Origin: a virus
DNA: 20,347 bases
Strand: one strand, 5' to 3'
IMG/VR virus record: IMGVR_UViG_3300021961_000806
Span: 1-20,347 of that record
The position numbers were made by a program, and so were the translations under genes. The number at the start of each line of letters is the position of its first letter. Position 1 is the first letter of the stretch. This document shows, piece by piece, positions 5,793 through 13,834 of this stretch. The notes beneath the pieces were generated by a model, which was not told where the DNA came from, did no database searches, and worked only from the letters and a program-made list of their open reading frames with translations.

Positions 5793-7348
5793 GCCAGCAA
5801 ATCCAGACTGCCAGCATTTCAGCGCCGGGATTCTTCGGTCTGAACACGCAAGACTCGCCTCTGGACTTGGCGTCAGGCTTTGCGCTGGTTGCCACCAACT
5901 GCGTGATCGACCAGTTTGGTCGAGTCGGCGCACGCAAGGGCTGGTCACGGGTGAACGCCTCCTCGGGCGACCTGGGTGCGAACAACGTGGGTGTGATTCA
6001 TGAGCTGGTGCAGTCTGATGGCACGCTGACAGTGTTGTTTGCGGGCAACAACAAACTGTTCAAGCTGGACGGCTCCAACGCTGTGGTCGAGCTGACCTAC
6101 GGGGGTGGGGGCAGCGCACCAACGATCACGGCCAGCAACTGGTCAGTTGCATCGCTCAATGGCATCACCTACTTCTTCCAAACGGGCCACGACCCGCTGA
6201 TCTACGACCCAGCCGTCAGCACAACGACCTTCCGCCGTGTGAGCGAGAAGTCGGGCTATGTCGGCACTGTGCCTTCGGGCGATATTGTCATCTCTGCGTT
6301 CGGTCGGCTGTGGGTGGCGAACACGGCTACGGTCAAGAACGTGGTGTATTTCTCTGACTTGCTGTCGGGCCATGTGTGGTCTACAGGCACGGCGGGCTCG
6401 CTGAACGTAGACCGTGTGTGGCCCAATGGCTCTGACGAGGTGCAGGGCTTGGCCGCGCACAACGGCTTCCTGATCATCTTTGGCAAGCGTCAGATTCTGG
6501 TCTACGCCAACGCCACAACTCCGGCCACTATGTCGCTGTCCGACACGGTAGGGGGGATAGGTTGCATCGCCCGTGACTCCATCCAGTCCACGGGCAAGGA
6601 CGTGCTGTTCTTGTCCAACTCGGGCGTGCGCAGCTTTGCTCGCACAATCATCGAGAAGTCAGCTCCGTTGGGCGACCTGTCCAAGAACGTGCGCAACGAT
6701 TTGATGGGCATTGTGGCGGGCGAGGTCTTGGCGAACATCAAGTCGGTCTATTCCGAGTCAGAGGCGTTCTATCTGCTGACGCTGCCCTCGGTCAAAGAGG
6801 TGTACTGCTTTGACACCCGCCAGCAGTTGCAAGACGGCGCGTTTCGTGTGACGGTTTGGGACTCGATTGAGCCAACAGCGCTGCTGTCAAAGCGCAACGG
6901 TGACCTGCTGATCGGCAAAAACGGCTATGTCGGCAAGTACGGCACCTACCAAGACTACACATCGTTGTACCGGATGCAGTACTACACGAACCACGCTGAC
7001 CTCGGCAACCAGAACGTCACCTCGCTGCTGAAAAGGCTCAAGGTGATTGTGATCGGTGGCACCAACCAGTTCGTGACGATCAAGTGGGGCTTTGACTTTC
7101 TTGCCAACTACCAGTCGGCTAACGTTTTAATTCCAACGCAAGGCGTTTCGGAGTACGGCGTTGCGGAGTATGGCGCCAACGGCTCGCCCGTGGCCGAATA
7201 CTCTGAGGGTGTGGCCCTGCAAACTTTGTCAACATCGGCAAGCGGCAGCGGTAAAATCGTGCAAACCGGCTACGAGTCCAACATCAACGGCTCGCCTCTG
7301 TCAATCCAACGGATTGAGATTCAATCTAAAGATGGGAAAATATCGTGA
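5789..7348 (+). CDS. Tail tubular protein B-like / tail hub protein
   Basis: This 519-residue protein follows the adaptor gene, the position of T7 gp12 or the P22 gp10-like hub. The N-terminal part (GFFGLNTQDSPLDLASGFAL and NCVIDQFGRVGARKGW) is a strong signature of this family in podoviruses. The rest is a series of beta strands with repeats of the sort seen in its propeller-like body (GRLWVANT, HNGFLIIFGKRQILVY, GDLLIGKNGYVGKYG). Near the end an imperfect EYG repeat occurs (GVSEYGVAEYGANG). It would form the tail tube below the adaptor and hold the fibres. It starts at the ATGA overlap at 5789 and ends in an overlap with a GTG start. Confidence 0.85.
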   Translation: MSQQIQTASISAPGFFGLNTQDSPLDLASGFALVATNCVIDQFGRVGARKGWSRVNASSGDLGANNVGVIHELVQSDGTLTVLFAGNNKLFKLDGSNAVVELTYGGGGSAPTITASNWSVASLNGITYFFQTGHDPLIYDPAVSTTTFRRVSEKSGYVGTVPSGDIVISAFGRLWVANTATVKNVVYFSDLLSGHVWSTGTAGSLNVDRVWPNGSDEVQGLAAHNGFLIIFGKRQILVYANATTPATMSLSDTVGGIGCIARDSIQSTGKDVLFLSNSGVRSFARTIIEKSAPLGDLSKNVRNDLMGIVAGEVLANIKSVYSESEAFYLLTLPSVKEVYCFDTRQQLQDGAFRVTVWDSIEPTALLSKRNGDLLIGKNGYVGKYGTYQDYTSLYRMQYYTNHADLGNQNVTSLLKRLKVIVIGGTNQFVTIKWGFDFLANYQSANVLIPTQGVSEYGVAEYGANGSPVAEYSEGVALQTLSTSASGSGKIVQTGYESNINGSPLSIQRIEIQSKDGKIS

Positions 7349-8058
7349 GCAACTACGTACAAAGTACCAACTTCGCCACCAAGGACGCTCTGGCTTCTGG
7401 TGACCCTCTGAAGATCGTCAAGGGCACGGAGATCAACACCGAGTTCAACAACATCGCTACAGCCGTGGCGACCAAAGCCGACTCGGCGTCGCCTACGTTT
7501 ACAGGTACGGTGACAATCCCAACATTGGCGCTGACCAATGATCTTGCTATTGCAGACGGTGGCACCGGCGCATCTACTGCCGCAGGAGCTGCCACTAATT
7601 TAGCGGCTGAGTTCGGAAAACTTTTGTTCCCTGTCGGCGCTATCTATACAGCGGTGGTTTCCACCAACCCCGGCACGCTGCTCGGCTTTGGTACTTGGAC
7701 GGCGTTTGGCGCGGGCCGCGTGATGGTCGGTTTTGACTCTGGCAACACGCTGTTTGACACCGCTGAAGAAACTGGCGGTAGTGCGAACGCTACTTTGCCG
7801 AGCCACACGCACACAGCCTCGACAGCGACTGCGGGCGATCACAATCACGTCATTGAAACTTACACGGCAACTGACCAATTTGTCACAAATACACGTGTTT
7901 CCGCAAGTGGAACAAGCGCGCCGTATGCAGGGCAATATACAACAAATACAGCAGGCGCACACGCACACTCCGTAACGGTTGATTCTGCGGGCTCCTCTGG
8001 GACCAACGCTAACTACCAGCCGTACATCACCGTGTATATGTGGAAACGGACAGCATGA
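7345..8058 (+). CDS. Short tail fibre with collar-type C-terminal domain
   Basis: This 237-residue protein starts at GTG 7345, overlapping the previous stop (GTGA). The middle has DSASPTFTGTVTIPTLAL and IADGGTGASTAAGAATN, repeats usual in trimeric tail fibres. The C-terminal half (FPVGAIYTAV, LLGFGTWTAFGAGRVMVG, ETGGSANATLPSHTHT, and the ending NYQPYITVYMWKRTA) is the phage tail collar / baseplate-like domain found at fibre tips, with a histidine-rich region (HTHTAS, DHNHV, AHAHS) that probably binds metal. It most likely contacts the host surface. No larger spike or depolymerase is seen in the window, so this may be the main receptor-binding protein. Confidence 0.83.
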   Translation: MSNYVQSTNFATKDALASGDPLKIVKGTEINTEFNNIATAVATKADSASPTFTGTVTIPTLALTNDLAIADGGTGASTAAGAATNLAAEFGKLLFPVGAIYTAVVSTNPGTLLGFGTWTAFGAGRVMVGFDSGNTLFDTAEETGGSANATLPSHTHTASTATAGDHNHVIETYTATDQFVTNTRVSASGTSAPYAGQYTTNTAGAHAHSVTVDSAGSSGTNANYQPYITVYMWKRTA

Positions 8059-8348
8059 TCACGCACCACTTCAGCGATGGGCTGTACGCCAAAGAGGCCG
8101 CATTCGCGGCGGGCACGGCCATCCTGAAGCACACGCATGACTTCAGCCACCTGTCGATCCTAGCCAAGGGCAAGGTGGCGGTGATGAAGGGCGAGGACAT
8201 TGAGGTGATCGAGGCCCCGGCCTGCATAGAGATCAAGGCTGGTCTGACGCACGGCGTCAAGGCCATCACGGACTGCGTTTGGTTTTGTATTCACGCCACT
8301 GACGAGAAAGACCCGTCTAAAGTGGATGACGTTTTGATTGGAGTTTGA
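8055..8348 (+). CDS. Cupin-fold protein
   Basis: This 97-residue protein starts at ATG 8055, which overlaps the fibre stop by ATGA; an ATG at 8040 in the same frame is less likely. It shows the cupin pattern: LKHTHDFSHLSILAKGKVAV (first motif, H26, H28 and H32) and IKAGLTHGVKAITDCVWFCIHA (second motif, H66), around a small beta barrel. These histidines are suited to binding one metal ion. Small cupins of this kind appear in phage tail regions with unknown task: a structural cap of the fibre, or a sugar- or metal-binding enzyme. No other catalytic domain is present. Confidence 0.8.
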   Translation: MITHHFSDGLYAKEAAFAAGTAILKHTHDFSHLSILAKGKVAVMKGEDIEVIEAPACIEIKAGLTHGVKAITDCVWFCIHATDEKDPSKVDDVLIGV

Positions 8349-8349
8349 T

Positions 8350-9420
8350 ATGCCATTTATCGCAGCAGGCGGTGCAATTATCGGTGGTTTGATTGGTGGC
8401 AGCTCGGCCCGTAGAGCAGCGCAAACACAGGCTGACGCTCAGATTCGCGCGGCGCAAATCGCGGCGGAAGAAGCACGCTTCCGGCCCGTGGGCATCACAA
8501 CACGCTTCGGCCAGTCGCAGTTCACGACCGGCCCTGATGGGCGTGTGTCTGGGGCCAGCTACACGCTCGACCCCCAACTGCGGGCCATGCAGGACCGCTT
8601 CTTGGGCCTGGCAGGCGGTGGGCTGGATCAAGCCGCGATGGCTCAGCAGCAGTTCGCTCCGCTGCAAGGCGCAGCGCAGGGTCTGTTCGGTCTAGGCCAG
8701 CAGTACCTCGCCCAGTCGCCTCAAGAGGCTGCGCAGCAGTTCATGTCGCAGCAGCAAAACCTGCTCGCGCCTAGCCGTGAGCGCCAGTTCGCACAGCTCC
8801 AAAACCAACTGTTCCAGACAGGCCGTGGCGGCTTGTCGGTCGGCGCAACAGGCGAGCGCCCAAGCGGTGCAGCAGGTCTTGGCGCAACGACGCCTGAGCT
8901 GGAGGCGTACTACAACGCCATCGCCCAGCAAGACGCAGGCTTGGCCGCACAGGCACAAGAAGCGGGGCAGCGTCAAGTGGCGTTCGGCGCGGGTCTGTTC
9001 GGCACAGGCGGCAATTTGCTCACGCAAGGCTACGGCGGTCAGGCTGCTGCGCTCGACCCGTACAGAGCGTACCTGTCCGGCGCAACCGGCTTGGAGACTT
9101 TGGGCCAGCAGCCGCTGGAGCTGGGGTCAGCTTTGGGTGGCCGCATTGCCAACCCAAGCGGATCGAACGCTTTGCTGCAAGGCGGTATGGGCGCTGCACA
9201 AAGTCAGTTTGCGGCCAACGCCTACAACCCGTTCGCCACGGCGCTGACGGGCTTGAGCCAGAATGAGAAGTTCACCAACGCGCTGGCTAACCAGTTCAGC
9301 CCGTTTGGTGGTACGCCGCAAGGTGCATACGGGCAGCAGGACCAGTATTTGGCTGGGGCTTATGCCAACCCGCAAACTCAACAAGCGAAGCTGTTGGACG
9401 CGCAACTGTTCGGGTTCTAA
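8350..9420 (+). CDS. Probable internal virion protein, Gln/Ala-rich (1)
   Basis: This 356-residue protein is chosen from ATG 8350, after GGAG; an in-frame TTG at 8338 lies inside the end of the cupin gene. The N-terminus (PFIAAGGAIIGGLIGGSSA) is a glycine-rich hydrophobic stretch that could enter a membrane. Then follows a helical region (RAAQTQADAQIRAAQIAAEEA). The body is low-complexity and rich in Gln, Ala, Gly and Leu. This fits the ejection or internal proteins of podoviruses (T7 gp14 to gp16 or P22 gp7, gp16 and gp20 roles) that pass into the host with the DNA. No lysozyme motif is visible. The assignment rests on position and composition. Confidence 0.68.
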   Translation: MPFIAAGGAIIGGLIGGSSARRAAQTQADAQIRAAQIAAEEARFRPVGITTRFGQSQFTTGPDGRVSGASYTLDPQLRAMQDRFLGLAGGGLDQAAMAQQQFAPLQGAAQGLFGLGQQYLAQSPQEAAQQFMSQQQNLLAPSRERQFAQLQNQLFQTGRGGLSVGATGERPSGAAGLGATTPELEAYYNAIAQQDAGLAAQAQEAGQRQVAFGAGLFGTGGNLLTQGYGGQAAALDPYRAYLSGATGLETLGQQPLELGSALGGRIANPSGSNALLQGGMGAAQSQFAANAYNPFATALTGLSQNEKFTNALANQFSPFGGTPQGAYGQQDQYLAGAYANPQTQQAKLLDAQLFGF

Positions 9421-9430
9421 GGAGTAAGAC

Positions 9431-10729
9431 ATGGCAGAAATCGTGCAATCTCTGTTCGGCGTCACGCCTCAGATGTACCAACAGCAGCAGCAAGACCGCG
9501 TTGATGCGCAGGCGCTGCGTTTTGCGCAGCTCGACCCGTTCCAGCAAGCGCAGTTCTCGATCAGCCGTGGGGCTAACATGCTCGGCGGCGCGATCGGCGG
9601 CGCTTTGGGCGGCCAAGACCCTGAGTTGCAGCGCATCACCATGCGTCAGCAGATCGCCCGTCAGCTCAACCCGAACGACCCCGCCTCAATCCAGCAGGCT
9701 ATCGCCATGCTGCAACAGGCAGGTGACACTGATGGCGCGATGCTGCTGCAAGGTGAGTACCGCAAGCTGCAAGAGAGCAATGCCCTGGTGGCGCAGCGAG
9801 GCGCGGCTGCGGCTGCGTCCACAGCTGCTGCAACACGGGAACGCACACAAGCGTCGCCCAAGGAAGTGCTGTTGGCTAAAGAAGTTGCGCTGCTGTCCGG
9901 TCCAGAAGGCTCGCCCGAGTACAACGCAGCTTACGCGTCGTCGCTGCAAAGTCAAATATCTAAGCCCGACGCAAAACCTGTTGTAGTGGGCAACGCGCTT
10001 GTTGACCCTGGGTCTGGCCGCGAGATTTACAAAGGCCCTAGCCCAGAAAAGTATTCTGCGCACGCGCAAGAACTGATCGACGCAGGCTTGACGCCCGGCA
10101 CCGAGCCTTTCCAAAACCGGATGCTGGAGTATGTCGGCAACAAAGCCAAGGGCGCAGCCAAAGGCACGGGCAACTTCACCATTGGCGGCATAACCATCGA
10201 TACCGGTGAAGCGGCAAAAGCAGCCGGTAAAGTGGTAGGCACAAACGTAGCGAACATTGAGAACCAATACTCAATGCTCACCGCTTTTGACGACGCGATT
10301 AAATTAGTAGACCAAGGTATCTACGGCGGCGCTTACGGACCTGAGCAAGCGGCGGCGACCAAGTATTCGCTGGGTTTGCTCGGCAACAAAAAGAAGCTCG
10401 AAAACACGGAAGTGTTCTTGTCGAATATCGGCGAGATCGTCATCCCTCGTTTGGTACAGTTTGGTGGCAACGACTCGAACGAAGAACTGAAATACTTGCA
10501 AAAAGTCGTTGCAGGCGATCAGCGTCTGGAGCCAGCCGCGGTCAAACGCATCTTGGCAAGTGCCGAGAAGAAGGTGCGTAACAACATCGCGCGTTTGCAA
10601 AAGCAGGCCGAAGCGGGTAAAACAGGCGCGGAGCTGCCGACTGCTCCTGTTACCGCGCCCGCCGCACCCAAGGCGACCAAGCGCTTCAACCCACAGACAG
10701 GCAAACTCGAGCCCGTAACAGGAAACTGA
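9431..10729 (+). CDS. Probable internal virion protein, Gln/Ala-rich (2)
   Basis: This 432-residue protein starts after AAGGAG (9420-9425). The N-terminal part (MYQQQQQDRVDAQALRFAQL) is glutamine-rich and followed by GANMLGGAIGGALGG, the same glycine-hydrophobic theme as its left neighbour. A helical middle (LAKEVALLSGPEGSPEYNAAY) and a C-terminal coiled-coil-like region (AVKRILASAEKKVRNNIARL) precede a proline- and alanine-rich basic tail. This fits an ejection protein that helps form the channel for DNA entry. I see no transglycosylase motif. Its stop lies one base before the next start. Confidence 0.68.
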   Translation: MAEIVQSLFGVTPQMYQQQQQDRVDAQALRFAQLDPFQQAQFSISRGANMLGGAIGGALGGQDPELQRITMRQQIARQLNPNDPASIQQAIAMLQQAGDTDGAMLLQGEYRKLQESNALVAQRGAAAAASTAAATRERTQASPKEVLLAKEVALLSGPEGSPEYNAAYASSLQSQISKPDAKPVVVGNALVDPGSGREIYKGPSPEKYSAHAQELIDAGLTPGTEPFQNRMLEYVGNKAKGAAKGTGNFTIGGITIDTGEAAKAAGKVVGTNVANIENQYSMLTAFDDAIKLVDQGIYGGAYGPEQAAATKYSLGLLGNKKKLENTEVFLSNIGEIVIPRLVQFGGNDSNEELKYLQKVVAGDQRLEPAAVKRILASAEKKVRNNIARLQKQAEAGKTGAELPTAPVTAPAAPKATKRFNPQTGKLEPVTGN

Positions 10730-10730
10730 C

Positions 10731-12395
10731 ATGCCAAAATATATCCAAGTAGGCGATGATGTTGTTGAGTTCCCAGATGGAATGACGGACGCGCAGATCG
10801 AGCAAGCTCTTTCTGGCACCGCACCGTCGGCCCCTGTAGTTGCGCCGTCGTCAGGTTTCCAAATGGGTCTTAAAGACCCTATTACTGGCGGCGCTCAACT
10901 GCTGCCTCGTGCCTTAGCGGGCATAACCAGCTTAGGTGGCATGGCCCCAAACCCTGTCAGCCAGTTTTTCACCAGCGAAGCTCAACGCGTGGATGAGATG
11001 GCGCGGGCAGAAGAACAAGCCTACCAAGCGCAACGTCAAGCGCAAGGTGGTTCGGGCTTCGACGCAGCACGTTTGGCAGGCAACATCTTGAACCCCGCCA
11101 GCTTTGTGCCTGCCAGTCGTGCGGCGCAGTTAGCTCGTGCAAGGGGTGTGAACACCGTAGGCCAAGCCGCTGCGGCTGGCGCTGTTGGCGGCGCGATGCA
11201 GCCTGTCGTAGGTGAAGGCGACTTTGGTACGCAAAAGACCGAGCAGACTGTTATTGGCGGCGTTACTGGCCCCATCGGCGAGAAAGTTGTTGCTGGCGCA
11301 GGGCGCGTGCTTAACCCGCTTGTTTCCAAAGCCGAAGCAACAATGCGCGAACTGGGTATCCGGCCTACCACCGGGCAGACGTTGGGCGGTCAGTTCAAGA
11401 CGATTGAAGAATTTGCGCAGAATCTGCCTTTGATCGGGTCGAGCATTGAAAACGCTCGCCAGCGGGTGTTGTTTGACTTCAACAAAGGCGTCATCAACAA
11501 AGCTCTCAAAAAAGTTGACGACAAACTACCCGTTGACGTTATTGGACGCGACGCGATTGCTTACGCATCGGATCAGGTCGGAGCGCAGTACGATGACGTG
11601 CTGTCGAAGATGTCATTTGATTTGGATTTCAAAACAACCAGCGACATCCTCGGCGCGTTGAGCAAAGCCAAAGGGCTGGATGCCAATCAACGGCAAAAAG
11701 TCACAGAGACGTTAAACGACATCGTGTTCGGCAAGTTTGCCGGTCAAAAACTTGATGGCCCCGCGTACAAAGGCATTGAAAGCGATTTGCGTTCGGTGGC
11801 GAGCAACTATCTTAACGGGAGTAGCGCGTCTGAGCGTGAGATAGGCAAAGCACTGAATGACGTGCTGGGCGTTTTCAAGAAAGAACTCTACGCCCAGAAC
11901 CCAAAGCAGACATCAAAGCTGCGCCGCATTGACAGCGCGTATGGTGACCTGGCTGTGATTAACGTGGCGGCGGCGAACTCCGGCGCAAGCAGCGGCGTGT
12001 TCACCCCGAAGCAGTACTCTACTGCGGTGCGTCAGCAAGACGTGACCCGCCGTAAGTCGGCTTTCGCAAAAGGCCGCGCAAAGGGCCAAGCAGTGTCCGA
12101 CGCAGCGGTTGAAGTGATCGGTGACCCAACCAATGCGACAACGCTGGGGCGTGTTGCGGCTTCAGTTGGTGGTGGTTTGGGGATGTTTTCACAACCCCAA
12201 GTCGCAATCCCTGCGATGTTTGCGGTGCCCGCCGCATATAGCCCCGGCGGTCAAGCTGCGCTGGACGCGCTGCTGCGGGCGCGGCCTGAGTTGGCCCGAC
12301 AAGCGGGTGGGATGCTGTCGCGTCAATCTGCGCCGTTGGGCGGCGTCGCCGTGCCGAGCGCCGTGGGCCAGTACAACCTGTCCGAACGGAGGTAA
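10731..12395 (+). CDS. Probable internal virion / DNA ejection protein (3)
   Basis: This is a 554-residue protein. The opening PKYIQVGDDVVEFPDGMTDA, then QIEQAL, is a short N-terminal module seen at the start of many large podovirus internal proteins (a V-EFPDGMTDxQIxxAL type motif). After it come Ala/Gly-rich hydrophobic stretches (ALAGITSLGGMAP, AAAAGAVGGAMQPVVG) that may insert into a membrane, and long helices (EATMRELGIRPTTGQTLGGQ, ENARQRVLFDFNKGVINKAL). The C-terminal part has a further hydrophobic segment (VAIPAMFAVPAAYSPGG). It is the third and largest of the internal-protein set. No peptidoglycan-cutting domain is recognised. Confidence 0.7.
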   Translation: MPKYIQVGDDVVEFPDGMTDAQIEQALSGTAPSAPVVAPSSGFQMGLKDPITGGAQLLPRALAGITSLGGMAPNPVSQFFTSEAQRVDEMARAEEQAYQAQRQAQGGSGFDAARLAGNILNPASFVPASRAAQLARARGVNTVGQAAAAGAVGGAMQPVVGEGDFGTQKTEQTVIGGVTGPIGEKVVAGAGRVLNPLVSKAEATMRELGIRPTTGQTLGGQFKTIEEFAQNLPLIGSSIENARQRVLFDFNKGVINKALKKVDDKLPVDVIGRDAIAYASDQVGAQYDDVLSKMSFDLDFKTTSDILGALSKAKGLDANQRQKVTETLNDIVFGKFAGQKLDGPAYKGIESDLRSVASNYLNGSSASEREIGKALNDVLGVFKKELYAQNPKQTSKLRRIDSAYGDLAVINVAAANSGASSGVFTPKQYSTAVRQQDVTRRKSAFAKGRAKGQAVSDAAVEVIGDPTNATTLGRVAASVGGGLGMFSQPQVAIPAMFAVPAAYSPGGQAALDALLRARPELARQAGGMLSRQSAPLGGVAVPSAVGQYNLSERR

Positions 12396-12398
12396 CCC

Positions 12399-12809
12399 AT
12401 GTTCCCCTTGACCGCGATACTGGGCATCGGCGAGAAGCTGATCGACAAGCTGGTGCCCGACCCAGAGGCCAAGGCCAAGGCGCAGCTCGACCTCGCCAAG
12501 ATGGCGCAGGACGGTGAGTTGGCGAAGATGGCTAACGAGACCGACCTGTACAAGACCGAGCAGAACAACGTCACGGATAGGTGGAAAGCTGATATGGGCA
12601 GCGACTCGTGGCTGTCCAAGAACATCCGGCCTATGGCGCTAATTGCCATTTTCGTGGCCTACTTTATGTTTACCGCCATGTCTGCGTTTGGCTACAACGC
12701 GCAGGAGTCCTACGTCCAGCTGTTGGGCCAATGGGGTCAGATCATCTTCTTGGCTTATTTCGGTGGTCGGACAGTTGAAAAGCTGGCGGACATGAAAGGT
12801 AAGAAGTGA
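12399..12809 (+). CDS. Holin of the GTA 3TM type
   Basis: This 136-residue protein has GGAGG directly upstream. The amphipathic N-terminus (LTAILGIGEKLIDKLVPDPEAKAK) and the conserved DRWKADMGSDSWLSKNIRP motif, followed by a hydrophobic helix (MALIAIFVAYFMFTAMSAF) and a second one (GQIIFLAYFGGRTVEK), match the holin family I know as GTA_holin_3TM. It sits beside the endolysin, as expected. It would time lysis by making holes in the inner membrane for the cytoplasmic endolysin. Its last codons and stop lie in a 24-bp sequence that is repeated after the HNH gene. Confidence 0.87.
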   Translation: MFPLTAILGIGEKLIDKLVPDPEAKAKAQLDLAKMAQDGELAKMANETDLYKTEQNNVTDRWKADMGSDSWLSKNIRPMALIAIFVAYFMFTAMSAFGYNAQESYVQLLGQWGQIIFLAYFGGRTVEKLADMKGKK

Positions 12810-12812
12810 AAG
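12789..12812 (+). repeat. 24-bp direct repeat, left copy
   Basis: This copy spans the last codons of the holin, its stop and the start of the HNH gene. It matches 13305-13328 at 23 of 24 bases; the single difference (G here, A there) lies in the start codon. The distance between the copies is 516 bases, exactly framing the HNH gene. Confidence 0.93.
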
Positions 12813-13306
12813 TTTGCACTGTCTGCAAGTGTGAGAAACCTTTCGCTATGTTTAGCCCGGATAAAAGGCTAAAAGATGGTTGCCAAAGCCGTTGCAAAGT
12901 ATGCTACGCGCAAATAATGATGGAGCGCCGTAAAGCAAACCCCCAAGCGCACAGGGCCGACGTAAAGCGCAGCACCCAAAAGCACTACGCCAAAAAGCTA
13001 TTGCGTAACAACACCTACCGCGCAAGCAACCCAGATAAGGTTTCCAAGTGGAAAGCTAAAGACAGGAAAGATAACAAAGCGCGAGTGTTGGCCGACAACG
13101 CAAAGCGCCGGGCGTCAATGCAAGGTGAAACACCAAAAGACGTAGTGCAGGTTTACGCCTTGCGAGATTTTTACGTTGCGATGTCTTTGGGCGAGCTGTT
13201 TCATGTTGATCACATAATCCCTATCTCAAAAGGTGGTAAGCACATTGCTGAAAATTTGCGTGTAATCCCCGCAATCGACAATTTGCGTAAAGGCGCAAAC
13301 CTCTGA
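12806..13306 (+). CDS. HNH endonuclease, free-standing, inserted in the lysis module
   Basis: This 166-residue protein starts at GTG 12806, overlapping the holin stop (GTGA). It has an N-terminal zinc-finger pattern (C4-x2-C7 and C30-x2-C33, around KPFAMF) and a central basic coiled region (about residues 40-110). The C-terminal HNH core reads FHVDHIIPISKGGKHIAENL, followed by IPAIDNLRKG, with D135, H136, N150 and N159 in the expected places. It would cut DNA. The gene looks richer in A and T than its neighbours. It interrupts the holin-endolysin pair and is flanked by 24-bp repeats, so it is best read as a mobile homing-type endonuclease. It could also be a host-DNA nuclease. Confidence 0.88.
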   Translation: MKVCTVCKCEKPFAMFSPDKRLKDGCQSRCKVCYAQIMMERRKANPQAHRADVKRSTQKHYAKKLLRNNTYRASNPDKVSKWKAKDRKDNKARVLADNAKRRASMQGETPKDVVQVYALRDFYVAMSLGELFHVDHIIPISKGGKHIAENLRVIPAIDNLRKGANL

Positions 13307-13328
13307 CATGAAAGGTAAGAAATGAAAG
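13305..13328 (+). repeat. 24-bp direct repeat, right copy
   Basis: This copy of the holin-end sequence lies just after the HNH coding sequence. It spells out the holin tail again (Met-Lys-Gly-Lys-Lys, stop) and carries the endolysin ATG at 13322. AAAGGTAAG in it still provides the ribosome-binding site of the endolysin, so the insertion kept endolysin translation intact. Confidence 0.93.
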
Positions 13329-13834
13329 ACAACTTCGACGCAGCGCTCAAGGCCATCCTCCACCACGAAGGCGGCTACGTTAACCACCCTGCGGACCCCG
13401 GCGGCATGACCAACCTGGGCGTCACCAAGCGCGTCTGGGAGGAGTGGGTCGGCCACGAAGTTGACGAAAAGACGATGCGCGGGCTCACGCCCGAGATCGT
13501 TGGGCCCATGTACAAAACCAAGTACTGGGACAAGATCAAGGGCGACGACCTGCCCACCGGCGTAGACTACTGCGTGTTCGACGCTGCTGTGAACTCTGGC
13601 CCCGGTCGTGCGGCCAAGTGGCTGCAAGCCTGCGTCGGCGTCGAGCCGGACGGCGGCATCGGCCCCAAGACGCTGGCCGCAGTCGCTGCGTTTGACCCCA
13701 AGGAGCTGGTCGAGGACTACAACAAGCGTCGCCTGTCCTTCCTCATGGACCTCAAGACGTGGGACACGTTCGGCAAGGGCTGGGGTCGCCGTGTGGCTGA
13801 GGTGCAGACCAGCGCCAGCTCTATGCTCGCATAA
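13322..13834 (+). CDS. Endolysin, glycoside hydrolase family 108 (N-acetylmuramidase)
   Basis: This is a 170-residue protein. The N-terminal domain has LHHEGGYVNHPADPGGMTNLG, the signature of GH108 muramidases with E16 in the EGGY motif as catalytic acid. It continues YKTKYWDKIKGDDLP and VFDAAVNSGPGRAAKWLQ, also family-typical. The C-terminal part (VEPDGGIGPKTLAAV) is the small peptidoglycan-binding helical domain (PG_binding_3). There is no signal peptide, so release depends on the holin. It cuts the glycan strand of peptidoglycan. The length is normal for the family. Its 3' end overlaps a minus-strand gene by 14 bases. Confidence 0.92.
   Translation: MKDNFDAALKAILHHEGGYVNHPADPGGMTNLGVTKRVWEEWVGHEVDEKTMRGLTPEIVGPMYKTKYWDKIKGDDLPTGVDYCVFDAAVNSGPGRAAKWLQACVGVEPDGGIGPKTLAAVAAFDPKELVEDYNKRRLSFLMDLKTWDTFGKGWGRRVAEVQTSASSMLA

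Noticed and set aside
7141-7200. Short tandem EYG repeat in the tail hub gene
   Set aside because: It is only two imperfect units in a coding sequence and does not suggest variable-number expansion or a diversity-generating element; no reverse transcriptase or template repeat is present in the window.
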